Assembly (NCBI GenBank): GCA_020636075.1
Contig: JACJYO010000002.1
Location: forward strand, 930,001-994,000
Origin: Lewinellaceae bacterium
Lineage (GTDB): Bacteria; Bacteroidota; Bacteroidia; Chitinophagales; Saprospiraceae
Direction: 5' to 3'
Length of the DNA stretch: 64,000 bases
The translations under genes and the position numbers were made by a program. This document shows positions 9,747-18,179 of the stretch, piece by piece; position 1 is the stretch's first letter; every line of letters starts with the position of its first letter. The notes under the pieces are model-generated. The model was not told the DNA's origin, ran no database searches, and was given only the letters and a program-made list of their open reading frames with translations.

Positions 9747-11999
9747 TTATTTTTTAAAGTTGGAAAACACGCACTCTTTACAGGTAATTTTGAATGCATT
9801 CAGGTATTCCCGTTTCATAGCCCGAAAACGCGGTTCTTTCCGGATGGCATCAAGAGCCTTGTCTTGCCGCAGTTTTTTGCGATCCTCAAATCCCCTGTTA
9901 AATGCCAGATCCAACCAGTTTAAAGCAGTTTCTTTTTGCCCCTGCAATGCGTATGTCCGGCACACGGTATAAAAAAAATCGGGTTGTAAAGGTTCGAGGC
10001 TCGCATTCGCCTTGTAGTAATTGCTCTGAAAACGGTCAACATCATTCAGGTATAAATACCCCAGGGCCACTTCGGCGTAATCGCCATGACGTGCTTCTGC
10101 CAGGGCTTCCATTTTCAGCAATAATGCGGATAATTGGCTATTCTGGTTGGTTGCTTTGTACACATTGGCGAGAACCAGATATGATTTGAAATAGGTGGGT
10201 TGTAGTTCAATACCGTTCAGACATGCTTTTTCCGCCTCGGCATAGCGCCCTTGTTCGTAATAAGTATTGCCCAGGTTGGCAAAGGCCAAGGCGTTTGGAA
10301 AAACTTTGATGGATTTGTTGAACCAGGTTACTGCATGCGCAAATTTTCCTTTTTGGTTAAAATCAGTTCCGATATTTATGTAGGCCGGGAAATAACGCGG
10401 GTCGGTTTTTATCGCCTTTTTATAATATTTTTTTTCCAAAAAAGGGTTCCTGGTCCAGGAATACATCACCCCGATATTGTTGTATGGTGAAGCATAGGCA
10501 GGTGAAAGCTGCGATGCTTTTTTAAAATAATAGGCCGCGGAATCGGCATTTATCGGGGCGTATAACGATCCTAAAAAATCATATACAAAAGCACCCGCAC
10601 CCATCAATTCCAGGGCTTGAATTGCCAGCGGTATTGCCGCTTTGTTCTGCAGGATCACTAATTCCGGATAAGGCGTATTGGTCAACAAATTATAGGCTTC
10701 AAACAAATGCTGCAAACCTTTTACCCTGTTGTACATGTAATGTTGTGGGCCCAGTAATTCGCCCGCACGATCCAAGTAACCGGGAATGTGCCGGTACAAG
10801 CCCCGTCCGAATACTTTTGCCAATTCGGACGGATCATTATTCAACACTTTAATGACCACCTGCTGCGATTCATTTAGTAAGGCCGCGGCAAGATTGCGGC
10901 GCATTAAACCATGCAAGGGTGCTAATTCCTGCTCTCCGGCAAGCAAAATATACAGCGCATTTGCCGACGAATCGGAAGGCACCAAAAGGGTTTCGTTGGC
11001 AAGGGCCGCCTTAAACGCCAGGTATTGCTCCCGAACCTCCGGCGATGCGGCTGCCAGCACATCCTCTTCCAATCCCTTGGATCCTATGCTGTTAAGTGTT
11101 GGTTCTGTGCTGCTGTTATCCGATTCAAGCCGGGCCAATACGTCCTTGTCCACATAAGCCAGATTGGTGGTTCTATTACCTACCGTCATCGGTATCTGAA
11201 TTTCCGGATCGGTTTCGGCAGGCACCTTTTCTTCCAGGTACCGGCCGAGCTCCAGCAAATTGACAGCCAAGTCCCTGTTGCCGTCTGCCAATCCCATCAA
11301 ACCATTTATAAGGTAATAGGAAAACACCCCTCGGCCGCCGCCCCATTGCTCCCCTTCCAGAGAATACTCGTCCGGCTGACAGGAAAGCACTTTAATCTCG
11401 TTACTGAATTGTTGTTGCATGGCTGCCAGCGTTTTTTGGGTACCGCTGATCTTACTGCCCGCCAGTGCACCGGCGTGGCATGCATCCGTTATTACGATTA
11501 CCTGAACATTGTTATCAGATAAGGTTGAAATGACGGATTGGAGGTAATACAACGGGTAAGCACCAGCCATGTACGATTTGGCTGGCGAGTCATACGGCAA
11601 CAGAAACCCGTCTTTTGTTTTGGTTTCCACATCGCCGTGGCCGGAGAAATAAATAATTGCGCGATCACCAGCCAGGCTGGCATCAATCAAGCCGTCAATG
11701 GCAGCGACCATATTGCCGATCGTTGCGTTTTCATTGGTAAGCAGGGCAACCTGATCCTCTGACAAGGCTCCCCCTGCACTGGATTTTAAGTAATCGGCAT
11801 ACGCTTCAGCATCGCGGTGGGCGTATTTTAAGTTCGGAATGCCGGGATCCAGGTAATTCGAAATACCGATGACGACCGCTCTGGTCGTTCCATTGGTTTT
11901 GTTAGCATTGGGGGAAACAGGCGTAACACCTTTTTGATCTTGACTGTGCAAATTGATTGCAACTAAGCAATAGCACAAAAGGAGCGGGAGTGTTTTCAT
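9747..11999 (-). CDS. Secreted caspase-fold (C14) peptidase with TPR repeats
   Basis: 750 residues from the ATG at 11999. A signal peptide (about residues 1-19) precedes a caspase-like domain (about 35-270). Its predicted catalytic dyad is intact: His121 in YFSGHGD and Cys174 in VIVITDACHAG. A linker region follows, then several TPR-like helical hairpins (about residues 480-700: AYASPYNNIGVMYSWTRN, FPAYINIGTDFNQKGKFAHA, ALAFANLGNTYYEQGRYAEAE). Bacterial caspase-like proteases cleave after basic residues or act in signalling and cell death; here the export signal points to the periplasm or surface and the TPRs to protein partners. A TACTTTTG promoter box lies at 12071-12078. Function beyond peptidase is not established. 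Confidence 0.88.
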   Translation of the reverse strand: MKTLPLLLCYCLVAINLHSQDQKGVTPVSPNANKTNGTTRAVVIGISNYLDPGIPNLKYAHRDAEAYADYLKSSAGGALSEDQVALLTNENATIGNMVAAIDGLIDASLAGDRAIIYFSGHGDVETKTKDGFLLPYDSPAKSYMAGAYPLYYLQSVISTLSDNNVQVIVITDACHAGALAGSKISGTQKTLAAMQQQFSNEIKVLSCQPDEYSLEGEQWGGGRGVFSYYLINGLMGLADGNRDLAVNLLELGRYLEEKVPAETDPEIQIPMTVGNRTTNLAYVDKDVLARLESDNSSTEPTLNSIGSKGLEEDVLAAASPEVREQYLAFKAALANETLLVPSDSSANALYILLAGEQELAPLHGLMRRNLAAALLNESQQVVIKVLNNDPSELAKVFGRGLYRHIPGYLDRAGELLGPQHYMYNRVKGLQHLFEAYNLLTNTPYPELVILQNKAAIPLAIQALELMGAGAFVYDFLGSLYAPINADSAAYYFKKASQLSPAYASPYNNIGVMYSWTRNPFLEKKYYKKAIKTDPRYFPAYINIGTDFNQKGKFAHAVTWFNKSIKVFPNALAFANLGNTYYEQGRYAEAEKACLNGIELQPTYFKSYLVLANVYKATNQNSQLSALLLKMEALAEARHGDYAEVALGYLYLNDVDRFQSNYYKANASLEPLQPDFFYTVCRTYALQGQKETALNWLDLAFNRGFEDRKKLRQDKALDAIRKEPRFRAMKREYLNAFKITCKECVFSNFKK

Positions 12000-12070
12000 G
12001 CTTGGCGCTTTTAAAATGAATTGGGGAAACAAGCAGCAGGAGTAGGAACCGGACTTTTATCGATTAATCC

Positions 12071-12078
12071 CAAAAGTA
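12071..12078 (-). promoter_or_regulatory. Bacteroidota-type -7 box for the caspase gene
   Basis: Minus strand reads TACTTTTG, a match to TAnnTTTG, 71 nt upstream of the caspase ATG. A T-rich stretch but no clean TTG lies at the -33 distance, so the assignment rests on the -7 box and its position between the dcw terminator and the gene. Confidence 0.5.
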
Positions 12079-12136
12079 AGGATTATTATCAGACTGTTTG
12101 AAAAACCGTTGTTATTAGCGGCTTTACAAAACAAAA

Positions 12137-12165
12137 GCGGCACGGTGTCCCACACACCGTACCGC
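12137..12165 (-). terminator. Hairpin terminator of the dcw operon
   Basis: Two 12-nt arms (12137-12148 and 12154-12165) pair with one mismatch around a 5-nt loop. On the minus strand the stem is followed by the T-rich run CTTTTGTTTTG. It is the first strong intrinsic terminator-like structure after ftsZ, so it probably ends the long dcw transcript and insulates the caspase promoter. Confidence 0.65.
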
Positions 12166-12202
12166 ATAGAAATGGTATAGTAAATCCGAATTAGTCTATA
12201 GC

Positions 12203-12350
12203 GAATTACGATTTAAGATTTACGAATTACGATTGGTTCACCTTGTCTAAAAGGGCCAATACTATTCCAATAGCAACATTTCAAAAGTGCAATTATTCAA
12301 CACTGGGAATAATGAACCAATCGTAATTCGTAAATCTTAAATCGTAAATC
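12203..12350. repeat. Inverted-repeat element, TTACGATTGGTTCA family, copy 1
   Basis: Arms at 12203-12240 and 12313-12350 are 38 nt each and match at 37 positions as inverted repeats, with about 72 nt of unrelated sequence between. The arms are built from the repeated words TTACGA, ATTTACGA and AATTACGA, and the inner ends read TGGTTCA and TGAACCA. The right arm runs into the ftsZ stop codon. A second, more diverged copy lies at 56551-56702. The remainder of the ftsZ-caspase gap (12000-12202) holds the terminator and promoter listed separately. Confidence 0.85.
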
Positions 12351-13836
12351 AATCAACATTATCGTGCAAAAACGAATTGCCGTTCATTCTGATCTCCGGC
12401 TCGTCTTCAATCGAAATTGTCCATGTTGACATACCGGCTTCATCGGCAGCCGGAAGGTTATCCAGGCTGATGCCTTTGCGCAGGTAAGCCGGTTGGTTTT
12501 CCAGGTCGATGATGGTTTGCGGCGAATTGAGTTTGACCACATTGATCGGCCGGTTGCGCACTTCCTCCCGGCGGCGCTGCGCCTGCTCGAGGCGGCGGCG
12601 GCGCTCTTCCGGACTCACGTCCGCATCGTCCTGGTCCGAACGCACAAAGGGATCATTGGGATCGCCCTTCCCGGCCCGGAGTTTTTCCATTGTTTCCCGC
12701 ACGTTGTTAAAATCAAACTCAACCGAATTGGCGGTTTTTTCTTCAACCGGATCCGGCTCTTCAGAGGTAATGCTTGTGATCGAAGGTTGTGGCTTCGGCT
12801 CTTCCTCGTCGAGATGAACAACCTGGCGTTCAGCCGGCGCCGACTGGCTGCGGGCGCCTGGAATCCGCGGTCCTTTGCGGCTCGCTTCAAAACCGGTAGC
12901 AATGATGGTCACGCTCAGTTTTTCACCCAGACGCTCGTCGAAACAGTTACCCCAGATGAGGTTGGCGCCTTCGCCGGCTTCCTGTTGCACAAATTCCGTG
13001 ATCTCGAAGATCTCGTCCATCGTGGCTTCTTTTGTGCCGGAGGTGATATTGACCAGAATATTTTTGGCTCCGTTAATGTTGTTGTCTTCCAACAAGGGCG
13101 AGTTCAACGCCTCATCGACCGCACGACGTGCGCGACCATCGCCTTCAACCTCGGCAGTACCCATGATGGCTACACCCGAGCCACGCATAACGGTGTTTAC
13201 GTCTTCGAAGTCGACGTTCACATACCCAGGCACGGTGATGATCTCGGCGATGCCTTTAGCGGCGGTGCAGAGAATATCATCTGCTTGGGAGAAGGCTTGC
13301 GAAATGCTCAGGTTGCCGTGGATCTGCCGCAGTTTGTCGTTGCTGATCACCACCAGACAGTCGACATTTTGCCGCAATTCTTCCAGGCCGTCAAAGCCAT
13401 TTGCTACCCGCATACGACCTTCAAACAAGAAGGGCAGGGTTACAATGCCGACCGTAAGGATGCCCAGTTCCTGGGCCGCCTTTGCAATGATCGGAGCAGC
13501 CCCGGTACCGGTGCCGCCGCCCATGCCAGCTGTGATGAAGGTCATTTTGGTGCCATCGTCGAGAAATCGGGTAATCTCTTCGAGGCTTTCCATGCAAGCG
13601 CGTTTGCCCACGTCGGGCTTGCTACCTGCCCCGCGACCTTCCGTGAGATTGGCCCCGAGTGGAATTTTAGTTGGCACCGGGCTGAGGTGCATAGCCTGTG
13701 CATCGGTATTACAAATGGCATAGTCGACGCCAATGATACCTTGCTTATACATATGGGTTACGGCGTTGCTGCCACCGCCGCCCACACCGATAATTTTGAT
13801 GATTGAAGGCTCATCCTTCGGGAGATCGAATAACAT
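12349..13836 (-). CDS. ftsZ: Cell division GTPase FtsZ
   Basis: 495 residues from the ATG at 13836; the upstream TTG at 13842 is rejected. The tubulin-like GTPase domain has IGVGGGGSNAV (about 17-27), the signature GGGTGTG (106-112), and the T7-loop region following NVDFEDV. A long acidic and proline-rich linker (about 325-430) leads to the partner-binding peptide PAYLRKGI and then a further C-terminal extension ending NSFLHDNVD, which is characteristic of Bacteroidota. FtsZ polymerises at mid-cell to form the Z ring. It is the last gene of the cluster, separated from ftsA by a 260-bp array of palindromes that may affect the ratio of the two proteins. Confidence 0.98.
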   Translation of the reverse strand: MLFDLPKDEPSIIKIIGVGGGGSNAVTHMYKQGIIGVDYAICNTDAQAMHLSPVPTKIPLGANLTEGRGAGSKPDVGKRACMESLEEITRFLDDGTKMTFITAGMGGGTGTGAAPIIAKAAQELGILTVGIVTLPFLFEGRMRVANGFDGLEELRQNVDCLVVISNDKLRQIHGNLSISQAFSQADDILCTAAKGIAEIITVPGYVNVDFEDVNTVMRGSGVAIMGTAEVEGDGRARRAVDEALNSPLLEDNNINGAKNILVNITSGTKEATMDEIFEITEFVQQEAGEGANLIWGNCFDERLGEKLSVTIIATGFEASRKGPRIPGARSQSAPAERQVVHLDEEEPKPQPSITSITSEEPDPVEEKTANSVEFDFNNVRETMEKLRAGKGDPNDPFVRSDQDDADVSPEERRRRLEQAQRRREEVRNRPINVVKLNSPQTIIDLENQPAYLRKGISLDNLPAADEAGMSTWTISIEDEPEIRMNGNSFLHDNVD

Positions 13837-13849
13837 AGCCAAAGTTTTG

Positions 13850-14097
13850 TAACGCGATCTGTTAGATCGCGTAAGATTTTCAAACTGTTTATTGTCACGT
13901 AACGCGATCTGTTAGATCGCGTAAAATTTTCAAACTGTTTATTGTCACGCAAAGCGATCGTTAGATCGCGTAAAATTTTAAACTGCTTATTACCATATAA
14001 CACGATTGTCAGATCGCATAAAATGCTCAAACCGTTAGTTGTTACGCAATCCAATCCTCCGGATTGGATTGCGTACACGCGATCTGCCAGATCGCGT
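13850..14097. repeat. Tandem array of palindromic units between ftsA and ftsZ
   Basis: Four consecutive units start at 13850, 13900, 13950 and 13998 (lengths 50, 50, 48 and about 49). Each contains a palindrome of the form ACGCGATCT-gtt-AGATCGCGT followed by a conserved spacer (TTTTCAAACTGTTTATTG). Units 1 and 2 differ at one base. A fifth, different palindrome (CAATCCAATCC/GGATTGGATTG) follows at 14046-14073, then a final ACGCGATCT/AGATCGCGT palindrome at 14077-14097 that touches the ftsA stop codon. In the ftsA-ftsZ mRNA this would fold into a row of about six hairpins. Confidence 0.9.
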
Positions 14098-15425
14098 TAC
14101 TTCAGATCCATATCCGGTTCCGCCTCAAACCATTCTTTTGTTTTGCGGAAAACATTATCCAGCCAACCGGCCGATTTCTCCTCGGAAACATTGGACGGTT
14201 CTTTGTCCGATTTCGCGGAACCATCGGCTTCCAGCGGCACCTGAACACGGCCGGCTTCCACATCATGCAGCCCTTTGATCAACAGACCAATAGCGGTGCT
14301 GTAGATCGGGCTATTGACGCTTTCACGGTAACCATGTGCCAGATTTTCAACCGGCAAGCCGACACGGCAAGACATGCCTGTGTGAAATTCGGCAAGCTTG
14401 TCGAGGTGGTTGAGCAGAGCCCCGCCGCCGGTCACAACAATACCGCCGATGAGCTTGCGTTCGTAGCCGCTGCGGCGAATCTCCCAGAGCACATAGTCGA
14501 GCAGTTCTTCCATGCGCGCCTGGATAATGCGGGCGAGGTTTTTCTCACTGATCTCTTTGTGATCGCGACCTTTCAGACCGGGGATAGTAATGATCCGGTT
14601 GTCGTACACTTCAGAGGCCAATGCAGAACCAAAGCGGACCTTTAGTTTTTCTGCCTGTGGCTGCATCACCGTGCAGCCCTCTTTAATGTCGGAAGTGATC
14701 ACATTGCCTCCAAATGGAATCACCGCGGTGTGGCGGATGATACCTTCCTGGAAGATCGTGATATCCGTGGTGCCACCGCCGATATCAACAAGGGCAACGC
14801 CGGCCTGCTTCTCCTCTTCGAAGAGTACGGCATCAGCACTGGCAAGCGGCTCCAGGCTGAGTTCGGCGACTTTCAGGCCGGCCTTTTCAACACAGCGGAA
14901 AATGTTGTTTACTGCTGTGATCTGGCCGGTGATGATGTGAAAGTTCGCCTCCAGCCGGACACCGCACATACCGATCGGATCAGTAATGCCTTGTTCGTTG
15001 TCGACAGTAAATTCTTGTGGAAAAACGTGAATGATCTTATCGCCCGGCGGGAGTACCAGTTTGAACATATCGTTCACCAGGCGCTCAATGTCGCGCTGGG
15101 CAATTTCATTGTGATCACTTTCGCGGGTGAGAATTCCCCGGTGCTGCAGGCTTTTGATGTGTTGGCCGGCAATGCCGACATTCACAACGCTGAATTTCAT
15201 ACGAGCCTGACGCTCGCAGCTATCCACCGCTTCACGGATGGCATTGACTGTTTTTTCAATGTTGCTGACGACGCCGCGCAGGACGCCGACACTTTCCACC
15301 TTACCTACGCCCAGGATTTCAAGTTTCCCATGTGTGTTTAAGCGACCGGCCAGACAGCACACCTTCGTGGTGCCAATATCCAGTGCTACTACGACATCCG
15401 GGGATTGCGGGACTAATTCGGTCAT
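14097..15425 (-). CDS. ftsA: Cell division protein FtsA
   Basis: 442 residues from the ATG at 15425 (MTELVPQ...); a TTG three codons upstream is unlikely. Actin-like ATPase: phosphate-1 motif VVVALDIGTTKVCC (about 11-24), SHS2/1C region, phosphate-2 motif VDIGGGTTDI, adenosine motif GIVVTGGGALL. The C-terminus ends in a short linker and an amphipathic helix-like stretch (WLDNVFRKTKEWFEA), the usual membrane-targeting sequence. FtsA anchors FtsZ to the inner membrane and recruits the divisome. It lies 148 bp downstream of ftsQ; the gap shows no terminator, so the operon likely reads through. Confidence 0.97.
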   Translation of the reverse strand: MTELVPQSPDVVVALDIGTTKVCCLAGRLNTHGKLEILGVGKVESVGVLRGVVSNIEKTVNAIREAVDSCERQARMKFSVVNVGIAGQHIKSLQHRGILTRESDHNEIAQRDIERLVNDMFKLVLPPGDKIIHVFPQEFTVDNEQGITDPIGMCGVRLEANFHIITGQITAVNNIFRCVEKAGLKVAELSLEPLASADAVLFEEEKQAGVALVDIGGGTTDITIFQEGIIRHTAVIPFGGNVITSDIKEGCTVMQPQAEKLKVRFGSALASEVYDNRIITIPGLKGRDHKEISEKNLARIIQARMEELLDYVLWEIRRSGYERKLIGGIVVTGGGALLNHLDKLAEFHTGMSCRVGLPVENLAHGYRESVNSPIYSTAIGLLIKGLHDVEAGRVQVPLEADGSAKSDKEPSNVSEEKSAGWLDNVFRKTKEWFEAEPDMDLK

Positions 15426-15573
15426 GATGTGCAAAGATTAAGGTTAACGTTGCTGTTTATTGCCTTAATGGCTCTTTGCACCCTTCTTACTTAACTTTTC
15501 CGGGTACAAAGATAATTTATAAGCTTTTAGCTTCAAAATTTTTATGTAGGTTTTTTGTTTAAAACACTTAGCT

Positions 15574-16365
15574 TTATTTCTGGCAGACCACCTGCCCGTT
15601 GAACTTCAAATTAATTGTCCGGTACGTGCGCCAGCCTGCATAAGGCATCCCTTCGGTATAAAATACTTTCAGGCGCCGCAATTTATCATCCAGGTTACGC
15701 AGACTCCCGAGTACAATTTTTTGATCGCCAACAACCGGCACCAGCATAAACTCACCGGTATTCGTCACATGAATTTGCTGGATAAAAGCCGACAGCACTT
15801 CATCGTCCAGCAAAACCTGTGTTAGTTGGTACAATTCATTCAGGGTATTTTTTTTCTTGGATTGAAAATCAGTGGAATAAGGAGCGATGTTCCCGGTCCC
15901 AACTAATACCCGTGCGGTATACAAACTGGAATGCGGAATTTTAGCTCCGGATTTATCCAGGTAATAGTTGCCGCCGTTCTTATCCAGAATACGCACAATG
16001 GGTTCCCGCTGTTTGATCCGGATATGGAGGGTATTGTGCTGCCCAACATAGGCTTCGGCATCCTCTACAAATGGGTCTTCCTCCAAAACGCGCTCGATGC
16101 GTTCCACTTCCAGATCGGCCAGTTCAGTACCTTCCAGCGTATTGCCAAAAGCCAGCAGCAGGTTTTGCCGGACGTCCCGGTCGCTGAGCATTTTTTCGCC
16201 ACTTTTCAGAGGGATAATCTCCACCTCTGTGGTATTGGCAAAGCTGTTCTTCTTGCGGCTTACAGCCGAAATAAGGATAAGGCCAATGATTAGCAGGAAC
16301 ATGATCCAAATGATCCTGTTGTACCGGAGCCGGGGGATATGTGCAGTGAGCAAATCAGACAGCAT
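15574..16365 (-). CDS. ftsQ: Cell division protein FtsQ/DivIB-like
   Basis: 263 residues. Short cytoplasmic N-terminus, one transmembrane helix (about residues 19-36), then a periplasmic POTRA-like segment (VEIIPLKSGEKMLSDRDVRQNL...) and a beta domain (ERIERVLEEDPFVEDAEAYVG...LHIRIKQREPIVRI) as in FtsQ. FtsQ proteins are divergent in sequence; the call combines topology with the conserved position between murC and ftsA. Its role is to bridge the FtsL/FtsB-type coiled coils and the FtsWI synthase. It starts 24 bp after murC ends. Confidence 0.88.
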   Translation of the reverse strand: MLSDLLTAHIPRLRYNRIIWIMFLLIIGLILISAVSRKKNSFANTTEVEIIPLKSGEKMLSDRDVRQNLLLAFGNTLEGTELADLEVERIERVLEEDPFVEDAEAYVGQHNTLHIRIKQREPIVRILDKNGGNYYLDKSGAKIPHSSLYTARVLVGTGNIAPYSTDFQSKKKNTLNELYQLTQVLLDDEVLSAFIQQIHVTNTGEFMLVPVVGDQKIVLGSLRNLDDKLRRLKVFYTEGMPYAGWRTYRTINLKFNGQVVCQK

Positions 16366-16389
16366 AGGACATTTTTTTTATTGTGTGGT

Positions 16390-17778
16390 TCAGGCGGGTT
16401 TATTGGACGGGTATTTTTTTTCTATCAATAATCTAATTGGTTCTATCAGGGTATCTATATCGCCGGCACCCATTGTAAGCAGGATTTCCGGATTTGATTT
16501 TTGCAGTGTTTCTATTACCTGCTCCTTCGTAACTATTTTTTTATTCGATAAATTCATTTTATCCAAAATCATTTCCGAGTGCACGCCTTCTATCGGTTTT
16601 TCGCGTGCCGGATAGATGGGTAATAACAGACATTCATCCAACAGGTCAAGTGCTTCGGCAAAGCCATCGGCAAAATCGCGGGTTCGTGAATACAGGTGCG
16701 GCTGAAACACCCCGGTGATCCGGCGATCAGGGAATAACATACGTGCTGCGGAAATAGCCGCCTGCAATTCCGTCGGATGGTGCGCATAGTCGTCGATGTA
16801 CACGCATTCGGGGCGGCGAACAATAAACTCAAAGCGCCGCTTGACGCCCCGAAAGTGTGCCAGCGCTTTGGGCATACCCGGCATGAAGGCACCGGCAGCG
16901 TTTACTGCCGCCCAGGCTGCCGTGGCATTTTCCACATTGTGACGGCCCGGGTAGTTGAAGTGCAGGTCACCCCAGTTGATTATGCTGGAGCGAATGCCAA
17001 AAACCATTTGGCCATCTTCGATCCGCAGATTCGTTGCTTCGTAGTCACCTGCATCGATCCCGAAACTTAGCGCATGACGGCCGCTTTTTCGTAATTCATC
17101 CACCACATCACCAATTGGCAAATCGTGCCGGTAAATGAGTATGCCGCCCGGTTTGATCTGGCGGATAAACTGCTTATAGGTTTCCACTACCGCTTCCGGC
17201 GAGCCGTAAATGTCGAGGTGATCGGGATCGAGTGAATTGAGGATTGCAATTTCAGGGTGCAGCTGCAGGAAAGAACGGTCGTACTCATCGGCTTCCACCA
17301 CCACCCATTCGCTTTTACCTTCGACAAAGTTGGAACCTAGGTTAGCCGAAATACCGCCCAAAAATGCTGTGGCATCCACACCACAACTCCGCAGCAAATA
17401 CGCGGCGATAGTGCTCGTGGTGGTTTTTCCATGCGTACCGGCCACAGCAATGCAGCGTTTGTCTTTACTGATCAGCCCCAATACCTCGGCCCGTTTTTTC
17501 ACCGGGATATTATGCGCACGGAACCAAGCCAGTTCCGAATGTTCTTGTGGCACTGCCGGCGTCCATACCACCAGGTCGACATTTTCAGGGATATGGCGCA
17601 CATCATCGTCGTAATGCACCTGCATACCCTCGGCAACCATTGCTTTCGTCAGCGCAGTCTCGGTACGGTCATAGCCGTAAACCCGGGCACCATGCCCCCG
17701 GAAATACCGAGCCAGCGCCGACATACCAATGCCGCCAATGCCTATAAAATAGATGGTATGAATATCGTTCAATTGCAT
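16390..17778 (-). CDS. murC: UDP-N-acetylmuramate--L-alanine ligase MurC
   Basis: 462 residues. The N-terminal Rossmann-like motif IYFIGIGGIGMSALA (9-23) is typical of MurC. The central ATP-binding motif AGTHGKTTT is near residue 111, and the substrate region DEYDRSFLQLHPEIAILNSLDPDHLDIYG and the C-terminal DDYAHHPTEL segment are present. It adds L-Ala to UDP-MurNAc in the cytoplasm, the first amino-acid step of peptidoglycan precursor synthesis. Upstream is a small lipoprotein gene (20-bp gap), downstream ftsQ; all are co-directional. Confidence 0.97.
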   Translation of the reverse strand: MQLNDIHTIYFIGIGGIGMSALARYFRGHGARVYGYDRTETALTKAMVAEGMQVHYDDDVRHIPENVDLVVWTPAVPQEHSELAWFRAHNIPVKKRAEVLGLISKDKRCIAVAGTHGKTTTSTIAAYLLRSCGVDATAFLGGISANLGSNFVEGKSEWVVVEADEYDRSFLQLHPEIAILNSLDPDHLDIYGSPEAVVETYKQFIRQIKPGGILIYRHDLPIGDVVDELRKSGRHALSFGIDAGDYEATNLRIEDGQMVFGIRSSIINWGDLHFNYPGRHNVENATAAWAAVNAAGAFMPGMPKALAHFRGVKRRFEFIVRRPECVYIDDYAHHPTELQAAISAARMLFPDRRITGVFQPHLYSRTRDFADGFAEALDLLDECLLLPIYPAREKPIEGVHSEMILDKMNLSNKKIVTKEQVIETLQKSNPEILLTMGAGDIDTLIEPIRLLIEKKYPSNKPA

Positions 17779-17798
17779 ACTGTGGGTACTGCTTTTTT

Positions 17799-18173
17799 CT
17801 ATTGTATTTTCTTTAATTCTATAGTTTCCTGACGCCCGCCCCGGTTCATTTCAAACTTGAGCGTATTGTCATCCAGTTGAAGTATCCGCACCACGATTTC
17901 CTGCTTGCCGGTTGCTTTGGTGTACAATTTTTCCTTTACCGTACGCCAGGTGCCGCTTTCCTGCTGTGCACCGAAACCTGCTGAGTAATTGCCGTCGGTC
18001 TGAAATTCAAACTGAACCTGCGAAGCATCCTGGCCCAGGGATTTGCCGGAGGCGAGCCACTCGACACCCTGCCATTTGCCGTGCAACGCGGGATTGTTAT
18101 CGTTTTCCCGTTTGCAGGCGGTGCTGGCCAGCATGAGCAGGGCAATTGCATATATGTACGTTTGCTTTTTCAT
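17799..18173 (-). CDS. Small lipoprotein inserted in the dcw cluster
   Basis: 124 residues from the ATG at 18173. Lipoprotein signal with lipobox STAC (Cys about residue 20), then a short beta-rich domain with GKWQGVEWLASGKSL and a repeated sheet pattern to the end. This resembles the lipocalin-like/META-type small lipoproteins common in Bacteroidota, but no specific family is recognised. It lies tightly between murG (6 bp upstream) and murC (20 bp downstream), so it is almost certainly co-transcribed with the wall-synthesis genes. An envelope role is plausible from export and context; nothing in the sequence proves it. Confidence 0.7.
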   Translation of the reverse strand: MKKQTYIYAIALLMLASTACKRENDNNPALHGKWQGVEWLASGKSLGQDASQVQFEFQTDGNYSAGFGAQQESGTWRTVKEKLYTKATGKQEIVVRILQLDDNTLKFEMNRGGRQETIELKKIQ

Positions 18174-18179
18174 CAAATA

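Noticed and set aside
12493..13806. 437-codon plus-strand open frame
   Set aside because: Shadow of ftsZ on the opposite strand, with no recognisable protein features.
13850..14097. CRISPR-like array of regularly spaced repeats
   Set aside because: The units are contiguous, the spacer part is conserved between units rather than unique, each repeat is a full palindrome, and no cas genes occur in the window.
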